Positions 10,070-23,300 of a DNA stretch of 64,000 nt are shown here, piece by piece. Both the position numbers and the translations under genes were made by a program. The notes beneath the pieces are model-generated. The model saw only the letters and a list, made by a program, of their open reading frames with translations, searched no databases and was not told where the DNA came from. This DNA is from Cherax quadricarinatus (Eukaryota; Arthropoda; Malacostraca; Decapoda; Parastacidae), in the NCBI RefSeq assembly GCF_038502225.1, contig NW_027196456.1, positions 1 through 64,000 of the forward strand, read 5' to 3'. Numbering within the stretch: position 1 is the first letter of the stretch; each line of letters opens with the position of its first letter.

Positions 10070-10990
10070 AAGTGTTTTTTTTTTTTTTTTTTAACATGTC
10101 GGCCATTTCCCACCAAGGCAGGGTGACCCAAAAGAAAGAAAAACCCAAAAATATAGAAAAAACTTTTATTATCAGTCAACACTTTCACCATCACTCGTAT
10201 ATAATTACTGTCTTTGCAGAGGCGCCTAGATACGACAGTTTAGATAGTCACTCCAAATTGCCAATATCCCAAACCCCTCCTTTAAAGTGCAGGCATTGTA
10301 CTTCCCATTTCCAGGACTCAAGTCCAGCTAACCAGTTTCCCTGAATATTACCCTGCTCACACTCCAACAGCTTGTCAGGTCCCAAAAACCACTTGACTTC
10401 ATTCACTCCTATCTAACACATTCACGCATGGTTGCTGGAAATCCAAGCCCCTCGTCTACAAAACTTCCTTTACCCCCTCCCTCCAACCTTTTCGAGGACG
10501 ACCCCTACCCCGCCTTCCTTCCCCTACAGATTTATATGTTCTCCAAGTCATTCTACTTTGATCCATTCTTTCTAAATGACCAGACCACCTCAACAACCCC
10601 TCTTCAGCCTTCTGACTAATACTTTTAGTAACTCCACACCTCCTCCTAATTTCCACACTATGAATTCTCTGCATAATATTTACACCACACATTGCCCTTA
10701 GACAGGGCATCTCCACTGCCTCCAGCCGCCTCCTCGCTGCAGCATTTGCAATCCAAGCTTCACATCCATAAAAGAGTGTTGGTACCACTATACTATTGTA
10801 CATTCCCTTCTTTGCCTCCATGGATGACGTTTTTTGTCTCCACAGATACCTCAACGCACCAAATCTTTTTCCTTCACCAAATCTATGGTTAACCTCATCC
10901 TTCTTAAACCCATCCGTTGGCAAGTCAACTCCCAAATATCTGAAAACATTCACTTCTTCCATACTCCCTCTCTCCAATGTGATATACATA
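10070..10990 (-). mobile_element. LINE B 3' end, minus strand, 5' truncated
   Basis: A poly-T border and the hairpin (about 10100-10118) mark the 3' end on the left. The RT C-terminal domain is readable from 10989 to 10456: [45 protein letters not shown] and [17 protein letters not shown]. The copy is truncated just upstream of FRYLGVDL, 200 bp before a CPSF3 exon. Confidence 0.85.
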
Positions 10991-11187
10991 TGATTTATGG
11001 GCAGGAGAGATGATCCAGTTTAATTTTAATTATAGTGAGGGTGAGTTGTATTCTTATGAAGTATTCAAGCTAGAAAATTTAAAAAAATATAATGAAGTTT
11101 AATCTTTTGATGTTATTATTCTTCTTCAGTTCAGCACTTCAAAAAAATTTCTTAATATTTATAAATTAAATGTAACTTCTTATTTAG

Positions 11188-11317
11188 GGTATGGACCAGT
11201 TTGAGGATATTGGGCCATGTGTCATTATGGCTTCACCAGGTATGATGCAGAGTGGGCTCTCCCGGGAACTCTTTGAAATGTGGTGCCCCGATCCTAAGAA
11301 CGGTGTCATTATTGCTG
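11188..11317 (+). CDS. CPSF3: CPSF3 exon (first in window)
   Basis: Acceptor CTTATTTAG and donor GTATGT. Codes for [20 protein letters not shown] and on to GVIIAG, ending one base into the Gly codon (phase 1). This is the conserved [10 protein letters not shown] stretch of the beta-CASP region. The previous exon is not in the window. Confidence 0.93.
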
Positions 11318-14300
11318 GTATGTGTATAATCTGGGAAAGCATGTATTGTATATTATTATTATTTTATCCATCATTGGCAAGTGGCTAAATTGTTATTCAA
11401 TACCAAGGACCATGGGAACAGAACTGTCATTCTTGCAGCTGCAAGTTCACAATGCTACCCCACACAATACACAAATAATCACAGGTAGGAGACTGGAACA
11501 TACAACGTTTCAGTCCGATTTAGACCATTAACTCTGTGACTAGTTAATTGTCCGAGTTGGACCAGATTGTTGTCATGAGTTGCAGTATTCTACATGCTAA
11601 TTATTTGTATATTGTTCCAGTCATGGTATTGTGCTTTTTATTCTTCAAAACTATAGCTAGTGAGAGGGCTTGTTATACTGCAGAAGTTTGTTATTTATAA
11701 TTTGGTATACAAGTCAGTCAGTGCTCTAAGACATTACTTTTGTGTTGGCAAAGACACAGTAGGCAGTGAAAAATTTGGTTGCATGTTTTCACACAAGTGA
11801 AATGCAGATTTTGGCCAGTAAATTTCTAAAACAAAATGTGATAATAAAGATGGCAACAGTCACAGAAAATGGGTTACCAGCTATGCCAAAGCTTGAGTGT
11901 CTGATTATCTTTTTATATTTTTAATCACCAAGGGGAAAAGCTTCAGTCATTGTGGATGACTGGGGCTAGTTCTATTACCGGGTCTAGTGGTTTCATTTTA
12001 TGATTTAGATATCAGTTTAAGGTTTGTTGAAACATATGCTGTGAAGATTCCGTATGTGTATGCCAATTTTCTTCGACTGTTGAATGTAATTCAGTATAGA
12101 AGATACTTAATTACTTTCCGTATCTTCTATACTGAATTACAGAGTAGTTCAGTATAGGATATCTTAATTTTTTATGTTATGGTACTAGTATTTAAAATTT
12201 ATGTATAATGTGTGTATACACATATAAATATTTTTTATTAATTTTATTTATAACATTATTGAACCAATAATTCAAATCTGATGACTCATGTGTATTCAGG
12301 TTACTGTGTGGAGGGCACATTAGCTAAAGAGATTTTGAAAGAGCCAGAAGAAGTCACCACAATGTCGGGCCAGAGACTTCCAATGAAGTGTTCAGTTGAA
12401 TACATATCGTTCTCTGCTCACACCGACTTTGAGCAAACTTCTCACTTTATCCGGACTATTCGACCTCCAAATGTGGTAAGCATTTTATCAGAAAACAAAC
12501 TGTATTTGTGTGTGTGTAAATAATTTATGTATATATATATATTATAGGTAGTAGGTTGGTAGACAGCAACCGCCCAGGGAGGTACTACCGTCCTGCCAAG
12601 TGAGTGTAAAACGAAAGCCTGTAATTGTTTTACATGATGGTAGGATTGCTGGTGTCCTTTTTTCTGTCTCATGAACATGCAAGATTTCAGGTACGTCTTG
12701 CTACTTCTACTTACACTTAGGTCACACTACACATACATGTACAAGCACATATATACACACCCCTCTGGGTTTTCTTCTATTTTCTTTCTAGTTCTTATTC
12801 TTGTTTATTTCCTCTTATCTCCATGGGGAAGTGGAACAGAATTCTTCCTCCGTAAGCCATGCGTGTTGTAAGAGGCAACTAAAATGCCGGGAGCAAGGGG
12901 CTAGTAACCTCTTCTCCTGTATATATTACTAAATGTAAAAGGAGAAACTTTCGTTTTTCCTTTTGGGCCACCCCGCCTCGGTGGGATACGGCCGGTGTGT
13001 TGAAAGAAAGAAAGAAATATATATATATATATATATACTGGCTTAACCCTTTCAGGGTCCGTCCCATAGATCTACGGCTTCACGTTGAGTGTCCAAACCG
13101 TAGATCTACGCCAAAATTCTAGCGGCATCAAATTTAGCGTGAAAACGCTCATAGGCATACATGTGAGAGAACGGGTCTGCTTGGTGGGTGTGCGTCATAA
13201 ACAAAAAATCTAGGCGCCTGCATAGCATTGTGGGAACGCCGGCTCAGTTACCCTTGTTCACCATGCCTCGTCGCAAGGCAGCTCTCACTCCAAGGAAAAT
13301 TGGGACTCTCCTGTTCCTATCTGATAGTTCTGACAGTGATGGAAGTGGAAATGAAGACGAATTCTTTGGCTTTGATCAGTTAGTGACCGAAAGGAATGAC
13401 CAGGATATCGATAATAGTGCAGAAAACCCTGACAATCCTCAACCTTCTACCTCTGGTGTGGGCACTCGTCAGTCATGGTCGGTTGTACCTCAACGCAAGA
13501 GAAAACTATTATTTTCGCGTGGCCAGGCCTCTGACTTCAGTAATGATGATGATAGTGACGTGGATTGTGATTTTATTGCTCTTGACGATCATTCGAGTAG
13601 TGATAGTGAGGAATCATATTCACCTGTGAAGCGTCGGTATGTACGCCGCCGCATGCGCTCGGGTAGTGTACCCTATGCCATGCCCAGGGGACGGAATACA
13701 TCCCGGAATACATCCCGGAGTACATCCTGTGGCCCTACACCAGGTATAGATAGTGATAGTGAGGATGATGTGGCTACACTTGGCATGGATAGACCACAGG
13801 CATCAGTAGATGGTGGTAGTGGTGATGGTAGTGCCACGGCCATGCGTGACTCACCAGCCCAGGCTGGGACCCATGCTGCTGACTCCGCAGTTCAAGGACA
13901 AAGCGGAGCGTCAGCCACCAGCCCACCACAACCACAACTACCTGCACAACCAGCCTATGATGTCCAGTATCCACCAGCAAACCGTATCTGGGATTGGCAG
14001 CAAAATCCCAATTTTGTTCCCAAGCCCCACCACTTTGATGACTCTGAAAGTGGAATTCTACCAACTTGTCCCCTTGGAAACACTGCAAATGAACTGGAAT
14101 TCTTTGAACTATTCTTTGACCAGCCATTGATGGAAATTATTGTCAGGGAAAGTAATAAGTATTTTGAGTACACCATGGCAGATACGATCATATCACCACA
14201 GTCAAGACTACACCGGTGGAAAGAGACGACTGTTGCAGAAATGTATTTGCTTTTTGCAACAATAATGCTTATGCCTCATGTCTATAAGCATAATATAAAA

Positions 14301-17300
14301 GCATACTGGTCCACAGATCAGCTAATTTCTACCCCGGTCTTCAGTGAAATCATCCCAGTGAACAGGTTTATCTTACTGTTACATATGTTGCACTTCTCTG
14401 ACAAAACCAGGCCTGACAGAAGTGACAGGTTATACAAGATTAGAAATGTTTTTATGTATCTCAAACAAAAGTTCAGCATGTACTTTTATCCATTCAAGAA
14501 TCTTGTAATTGACAAGTCTTTGATTTTGTTCAAAGGTAGGCTGTCATTCAAGCAGTATATACCAAGCAAGAGGAAACGCTTTGGTATAAAACTGTTTGTA
14601 CTCTGTGACTGTGACAGTGGCCTGGTATTGGATATTGTTGTATACACGGGAAGTAAAACATTGAAAGATACCAAGATGTTATTGGGTATCTCAGGTGACG
14701 TAGTGAGAAGCATGATGGCACCTTATCTTGGTAAGGGGCATACATTATATACCAATAACTGGTACACAAGCCCATTACTCAGTGATTTCTTGTGAGTGAA
14801 CAAGACAGATGTGTGTGGCACAGTGCGTTCTAATCGTAAACATATGCCCAGGCTCAAAGCAGGTGCTCGTGGTGATGACGTGCAGGTGTTTACTGCCAAT
14901 GACATCATGGCATTACGGTGGCATGACAAACAAGATATCATATTGTTGACAACCATTCACCGTAATGAAATGCAAGACAGTGGCAAAGTTGATTGAGTGA
15001 CTAATGAACGTATGTATTCGAAAACCAGTGACAGTGATTGATTATACACAAAACATGCGCTTGGTTGACAAATGTGACATGCAGATTGGCTTTGTTGATT
15101 GTGTTCGTAAAAGTTACAAGTGGTACATGAAACTTTTCTTCCATCTCATGGACATTTCAATGCTCAATGCATATAGTATGTACCAAATGAAGACTGACAA
15201 CAGACCACCGTATGGTGAATTTTGAAGTACCAGGTAACAACACCTGCTATACAACAAGGTCCTCGAACTCCTCAGGATATACCCAAGCGAGTGAGGAGGG
15301 AAGGTGATCATTTCATAATACGGCTTCCTTCAACTCAGAAGAAATTTGCTCAGAAGAGATGCATTGTCTGTGCACAAACAAAACGACGGCAACAAAGACG
15401 CAAAGACGCTCGGTTTATGTGTGAGGAATGTAAGGTACCTCTGTGCATGGTGCCTTGTTTCAAGGAGTTCCACAAGCTCTAGCAGTTATAAAACCATGTC
15501 CAGTGATTGTAAATATGTAAATATAAGATAGAACATTAGTATTACACAAGATTTGTGCATGTTTATTGTAATATACAACAGTGGTAAACAATAATATGAT
15601 AATAACTTTAGTGGTGTAATTGTGTTCAATACAGTGAGTTTATATATATACATTATATACAGTATTGGTCTCTCAGGCCCCAAATGTTAGTAGGAAAAGA
15701 AAAAATTAGAAAAGAAAAGAAAAAACTACAAAAAACGGTAAACAAAGTAATGTGCGTATGTGGAAATCGTCGCTGTTGCCACCACCACGTCATTTGGGGT
15801 AAACTTCTCGGCATTGTATCTCGGTAAGTACTGATCAGAATTTATTTTTTTGTCTTATTACCTTCACAAAAATATACTCTTTAATTCTGTAAGAGAAAAT
15901 AATTTTTTTTTTTTTTTTTTCAAAATTTCTTGGACACTGGAGCACCACTTCAGATTTTGGCCTTGGACCCTGAAGGGGTTAAATTAAAATATTAATACTA
16001 CTGGGTTAAATATTTTTTAACATAATAGCCACCTCCCACTGAGGCTGGATATACCCCCCCTCACAAAAAACAAACAAACAAAAAAAAAGCTTGCCAGAAG
16101 TGCTCAGATATCACAGTTCAAATGATCTTTCAAGCTACAACATCCCCATCTCTCTCCAAGAGTACAGGCACTGTATTTCCCACCTCCAGACACAGGAGGT
16201 TTCCCTGAATCCCCCCTCACATTTCAAGAGTATTGTGAAATTCCTAATGGCATAAATACCCTATAGGATTTAGTGCTTTCTTCTGAACCTAAGAATAATA
16301 ATAAGAACGTGAGTAGAAATACATGATTTTGAGCCATTACAAAATAGAGTAACTAGTTGACCTATGCAGAACCAGCCTATGCAGGCTACATTTATGAGGT
16401 TTTGGTCTACATACTGTATCAGTCTTTGACAAATTAGCTATGCAATAGGCCAAACCCATAATTAATCAAAGCAGTTATTACCTCCAGTTTGTTTTCTTTC
16501 CTATCAAGGAAGGCTAAAGATGTTTTTGTAAGTTTTTCATTATTTTTTAATTAAATCTAATAATTTTTTTACCATCAGGTTTTAGTTCATGGAGAAATGA
16601 CAGAGATGTCTCGCCTGAAAGCTGCCTTAGAGCGAGAATACGAAGGTAGCGATGAAAATCCTGTTAAGGTGTACAACCCAAAGAATCTTGAGACTATTAC
16701 TTTCCACTTCAGGGGTGAGAAGATGGCCAAGGTAAGCTGAACACCATACTTCTTTGAAGAACAAGTTGATTTCTTGTTTAACCCTTTCAGGGTCAGACTC
16801 CCTGATCTGAAAATTGTTCTCAGGGTCAAAGAATTTAAAAAAAAAAAATATTTTTATGAAATAATAGAGAATCTTTTTCCCAAGGTAATGAAACTAAAGT
16901 ATGAAATTTGATGGAAAACTTACTGAAATATGCTCTTACAAAGTTAGCAGTTTCGGCAGTATTCATGCATTGGCAATTTTGCCCACTTCAGCCCTATTTT
17001 TGGCCAGTTCCATTGTTCCAGTCCACCAGACTCATAGCCATTTCACTAGTACTTCTTATATTCTATCAATTAAGTACAAGAAACTGCCCATTTACCTATT
17101 TCAGAAATTGGTAATTTGGCCAATATCACACAAAATTAAAGAAATGTCATTTTAAAAAGAGGGTCCAGAATAAACAATGTAGACATTCATGGCATTAAAA
17201 AACATTTGTCCAGAGGGCTGAGGAAGGGTTGTTGAGGTGGTTCGGACATGTAGAGAGAATGGAGCGAAACAGAATGACTTCAAGAGTGTATCAGTCTGTA

Positions 17301-20300
17301 GTGGAAGGAAGGCGGGGTAGGGGTCGGCCTAGGAAGGGTTGGAGGGAGGGGGTAAAGGAGGTTTTGTGTGCGAGGGGCTTGGACTTCCAGCAGGCATGCG
17401 TGAGCGTGTTTGATAGGAGTGAATGGAGACAAATGGTTTTTAATACTTGACGTGCTGTTGGAGTGTGAGCAAAGTAACATTTATGAAGGGATTCAGGGAA
17501 ACCGGCAGGCCGGACTTGAGTCCTGGAGATGGGAAGTACAGTGCCTGCACTCTGAAGGAGGGGTGTTAATGTTGCAGTTTAAAAACTGTAGTGTAAAGCA
17601 CCCTTCTGGCAAGACAGTGATGGAGTGAATGATGGTGAAAGTCTTTCTTTTTCGGGCCACCCTGCCTTGGTGGGAATCGGCCGGTGTGATAATAAAAAAA
17701 AAAAAAAAAAAAAAAAAAAACATTTCCTCTGTTCACTAGTTATGTCCCCAGGCCTCTCCTATATTACACTTGCTGTCCATTTTGAATTTTTATTCACACA
17801 AAAAATAGAAGATTTACTGATATTTTTTGTGCATTATTGATAACTGTATAAATAATGTCAGTGCATTTGTGGGCATATATTAGACTAATCAGTTGGACGC
17901 ATATTGGACGAGTGATGTAATTTCAGTTCTCTATAATGGTAAAAATCAAACATTCTGTTACTTTGAGCTCAGTTTCAAGCTACTTTCAGTCCTGAAACCA
18001 ATCAAAATCTGTAAGATATCTTCCATACTATCAAATGAGACCAAGAAACCATGTGAAAATACACAAAGTTGCTGTTTTAAACCAAAAACACAGTTGCCAT
18101 TTTTTCCCATTGTGCACTGCTTGCTGCAGGATTTTTTTTTTATATGGTGCACACTTATCGCATAGACCTGTTTTCTCATATCTAGGCCCAGATTTACTGC
18201 TCACAGCTTATCCCAGTGAGTCGAGTTCATGGCGTAGTACTACAGGACCAGCCTGTACTTCAAAGCCGTAGTACAATGAGACCCACCACGAAAGGGTTAA
18301 TTACACTCATTGTATTCTTCTTTAAGTACTGCCATCTCCCACCAAAATTGGGTGACCCACAGAAAAAAGAAACATACACCATTATTTATTCAATCACTGT
18401 CTTGCCACAAGTGTTTTGATATCTCATTAGTAGTCACTGTTTACCACCCAGCTATTTAATCTCCAGATTTATAGTCTTGGTGTTTTCTTAGTGTATAGGA
18501 ATTACTGAACAGTTTATTTTTTGACACTTTCTTAGGTAATCAGTATATAAGTCCTGTATATGATGTTTTTATTTGTGAATTGCTTATATTAGCTTTACTG
18601 AGTTTTTTTTTTTTTTGGCCACCATTTACAGGTCATGGGAGAATTGGCCATACACAAACCGAAGGAAAACGATGTTGTTTCCGGTATTATGGTTAAACGC
18701 AATTTCAACTGTCATATTATTTCCCCCAAAGAGTTAGTCAGTAAGTATTTAACCTGTTTTGTTTGTTACTTCAGTGTGTCTACATCCTCATTAGAAATTT
18801 ATTTTTCTTTGCATAAAAAAAGGAAATTATCCTTGTGTAAAAAAGGAATGAACTGATGTCCAAGGATATTTTTTAGGGACTTCAATTTTTTTTTTTTAAA
18901 TGTATAGAGAACATTTGTTCTTGTATTTTGATAATGTATATTATCTTTCAGAATACAGTGATCTGTCAGTTTCTACCATTAGCCAGAGGACCAGTATCCA
19001 CTATACTGGATCGTGGCAGCTGCTGCATTACCTCTTGGCCTCCATGTACGGCAGTGTGGAAGTCATCCTCTCAGACAACTCTGAAAATAAAAGTCTTCGA
19101 ATATTTGATACAATTACCATAGTGGAGGAGCCACCCGTTGTGGTGTTAGAAGTAAGTTACATGTCTTTAATGCTTTCACTGTCCAGACTCCTGAAATTGA
19201 TACAGCTTGGTCTCAGTTAGTGTGAATAATGAATCTCGGAAAGTGGCCACATTATTTGAATTTGCACTATTCACATTATATATACTTTTTTTCAGGTGAT
19301 CTGAAGAGTTTGGGGGAAAATTAGCATAAAATAATTTTGCACGAAATTGAAAGCCACACCTTTCAAATTCACACTAATCAAAACTTGTGTGTACTGCTCT
19401 CAGCAAAGAGACTCTGGCATCGTTAACATAGGTGTACATGACGGCCAGTCAAAAGGTTAAAAATTCCTCGTTATGCTGATACAGTGGTACCTTGACTTAT
19501 GAGTGCTCCAACTTATGAGTTTTCCGAGTTACGAGCCGTCACTTGGTCGATTTTTTTGCTTTGAGTTGCGAGCCAAAATCCGAGTTACGAGCGAGCTTCA
19601 GATATGCTGCCACTCGCAGGAGAGAGAAGAAATATCAAACACCTCTATAATAACCAATATGTAACATTGTATCAATTTTGATATCACTGGTAATGCCATC
19701 CTGCCAGAATGCTCTATAACGTATGCCCTAAGTAAAGAGAAACAATTCTGGAATGTGTAATACATGTTCGGCAGGCCAGCTGGTTGGGTGGCCGGCTGAT
19801 TTACTTTGGCTGTCTCTATCTCCTTCTGTCTGTCTGTATCTGTCTCTGTCTCTATCTCACAGGTACACACAAATACAGTTATACATAGTGTAAATTACCC
19901 AAGATAACCCAAAAAATCCAGACAAAGTGCTATACTATGCTTGTAGATATAAGGCATAATAAGCATGACTGGCAAGTAATGCACATTTTCACTTGTTCAG
20001 GAATCAGACTTTGCATCGTGTGTAATACCTGTTGGTTCATGAGCGGCTCTCTCTCTGAGACAGAGAGACAAGTAGAGAGACAGGAAGACAGAAACACAGG
20101 CAGACAGAAAGACAGATAAGCAGAGACAGAGATAAATATAGACAAAGCTAGACAGAAACAGATAGACATGTTTATTTGTAACTGTGAAAAATAAAGCCAA
20201 GGCAGTGCATGATTATCAAATGTCACTCCACGAGTGACACTCCACTGGCAGTGGAGTGACACTCATCTTACACCGTGCTTCAAGGAGTTTCATATATACT

Positions 20301-23300
20301 CCAGCATTTCTAAAACATTGCTGGAACCTGTCAAAAAAGACAAAAATCATTTCTTATTTATAAATACATTTTTCTTATTTAAAAACCCGTAACAAAAAAA
20401 TTGGGGTGATTTTTCAGGGGCTGGAATGGATTAATGGCATTTCAATTAACTTCAATGAGGAAAATTGATTTGATATACGTACAGTGGACCCCCGCATAAC
20501 GATGGCATCACATAGCGATTTTTCCGCATACCGATTACTTTTATCGCAAAATTTTTGCCGCGCATACCGATTAAAAACCCGCTTACCGATTTTCGTCCGA
20601 GACGCGTCCAATGTGCCCTCAGCCAGCCTCACATGTGCCGGCCGTCCCATTGTTTACCAGCCAGCCTCCGCGGTAACATCCAAGCATACACTCGGAATAT
20701 TTCGTATTATTACAGTGTTTTCGGTGCTGTTTCTGGAAAATAAGTGACCATGGGCCCCAAGAAAGCTTCTAGTGCCAACCCTGTGGTAAAAAGGGTGAGA
20801 ATTAGTATGGAAATTAAGAAAGATTTTGAAGGGTTTGGGGCTAACCCTGAGAAGCCTATGCCAGTTGTGGAATCCATTGTGCCTACTTCAAAGATTAAGG
20901 AAATGTGTGCACAGTGGGTTGAACTGCAAACCTTTATAGATGAAAATCACCCTGACACAGCTGTTGCAAGCCGTGCTGGTGACTATTTCAATGACAATGT
21001 TGTGGCCCATTTTAGACAAATCGTAAAGGAACGGGAGGTACAGAGCTCTATGGACAGATTTGTTGTGCGACAGAGGTCCAGTGACTCTCAAGCTGGTCCT
21101 AGTGGCATTAAAAGAAGAAGGGAAGTAACCCCGGAAAAGGACTTGCTACCTCAAGTCGTAATGGAAGGGGATTCCCCTTCTAAACAGTAAGAAGATAATG
21201 CTCTCCCCTCCTCCCATCCCATCAATCATCACCAGATCTTCAATAAAAGTAAGTGTCATTTAATTGTGCATGCCTTTTTCAGTTTGTGTGTATTAAAATT
21301 AACATTTCATGTGGTAAAAAAAATTTTTTTTCATACTTTTGGGCGTCTTGCACGGATTAATTTGATTTCCATTATTTCTTATGGGGAAAATTCATTCGCA
21401 TAACGATTATTTCGCATAACGATGAGCCCTCTTGCACGGATTAAAATCGTTAACCGGGGGTCCACTGTATAAGCAAATTGCGATACGAGCTGGGTCACGG
21501 AACAAATTAAACTCGTAAGTCAAGGTACCACTGTACAAGGAAACCAGCACAGTAGGTCCCTCACTTAGAACATTATAATGTGTTCCTTAAAAATTTTGGT
21601 AAATTGATTATTCAGAGCTCAAAACCCATTTTCCCATAGACACCCATATTATGACCAGAGATGTGTTTCCCAGACATAAAATTGCCTTTTTAAATTCATG
21701 TTATTTTAACTATGAATTTTTGCCCAATATTTTACATTAGTGAGAATAATTGTGTGAGGCTGTGGGATGAGTCCCACTGGACATTGAATGTCCCACTGGA
21801 CATTTTTTTTTTTTTCAATACACCAGCCATCTCCCACCTAGGCAGGGTGACCCAAAAAAGTTTTTCTTTTTACATTTAGTAGTTTATACAGGAGAAGGGA
21901 TTACTAGGCCCTTGCTTCCGGCATTTTAGTTCTCTCACACTATGCAAAAACTCAATGCACATAAAAGGCCCTAAAATCTGGAATTCATTACCTGTAAATA
22001 TAAAAGAAACACAACCTGTTTATAAATTCAAGTCTCTTCTCAAAGATTACTTACTCACCCAAAACCAAATAAATACTGAATAACTGAACATTATAAATTG
22101 TATATCTTAAATGTTTCTCACAATTATATCACATAAATGTTAAACCTAAAACCCAATCTAACTTTATTATTTTTTAAATACACTACCTAACAGAATCACT
22201 ACCTAACTGAATGCAACCATATGACCTGTCTTTGTAATACTCACTTGTGCTTTATAGTTATCTGTTTACATTAATGTTTTATCACTGATTTCATCATTGC
22301 TTAGTAGCAGCGCTGTATAGTCCTTGTGGCTTAGCGCTTCTTTTTGATTATAATAATAATAATAATCATTGCTTAGTTAATCTTAAGTTAATTTTAAGCC
22401 AGCCCGTAATGCTATGCATAGTATAAGTGGCTTTGGCATACTGCTCTTATCTGTATTTTTTTTTGTACCTCTGTATGTGTGCACAAATTGGAAATAAATA
22501 AATAAATAAATAAATAAAAATAACACACATGGCTTACATAGGAAGGATTCTTTTCCACTTCCCAATAGAGACCTGTACATTTAATGTACAGTTCTTAGCC
22601 ACTCTCTACCAGAAAACATGAACTTTCCACACATACATAATAGTAACATAAAGAATGAATGCATTTAAAAAACAGCTGAGAAAAATATTTACAATTCAAC
22701 CTTAAGAGAATTTTTAGTAAGTAGTTCTGCCAAACAAATGTGAGCTCTCTATAATGCATAAAATGAACATTAACAAAGTATGAATGCAAATAGGGAAAAA
22801 CAGAAAAAAAAATTATAATTATTTCTGTATAAATATTTGCAATACTTGTAGCTGCAGATGAGCATTCATAAGTCATTACATAATTAGTTCCAAAGTGCCA
22901 GTATTGTAAATGAGGATCATTGTAAATTGGGGCATGTTGTATTTTAAATTAAATTAGTGTGTTAACCATGAAAATATGTATTCATGACAATATGTACATA
23001 TTTCCAAAGAAAGATGTCTAATAAGTTTTTATATGCAGAATGTAATGCACTGCTATTTCACACCAGTGCTGGGAGCCCAAAAACAGAATACATTCACTGT
23101 CATTCTAGTTGTCTTCACAGAAAGGCACAGACGGGAGAAAATTGACATGTGTGGATGCCAGCACTAGCCTGAACAATAGTCCAGGCTAGTGCTGGTTCAC
23201 TTAACTACATTATCCCCACCTCACTGTCAAAGTACAAGCACTGTACCTCCATACTTCCATAAGTTAAGCTGGTCTACTCTTCATGGTCATTGCTTTTATG

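Larger units (their letters stand above)
19482..21533. mobile_element. pogo-type non-autonomous element (family 2) with nested Tigger copy 2
   Basis: Ends CAGTGGTACCTTGACTTATG and a matching AAGTCAAGGTACCACTG, flanked by TA (19480-19481 and 21534-21535). About 1.06 kb after the nested Tigger is removed. The interior has a (CTGT)n/(CAGA)n-rich part and no transposase. Its 5' part recurs at 25379-25828 and its 3' part at 46441-46557. Confidence 0.88.
21805..22569 (-). mobile_element. SINE-D copy split by an L2-like LINE tail
   Basis: 21805-21940 holds the 3' hairpin end and part of the body on the minus strand. 22524-22569 resumes with ACACATGGCTTACATAGGAA. The intruder (21941-22520) ends in (AAAT)n, and CACAC/ACACAC words at the borders are the likely duplication. 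Confidence 0.8.

Noticed and set aside
12671..12871. 66-codon frame [20 protein letters not shown]
   Set aside because: Entirely inside SINE-D and repeated at 25966-26172; no coding evidence.
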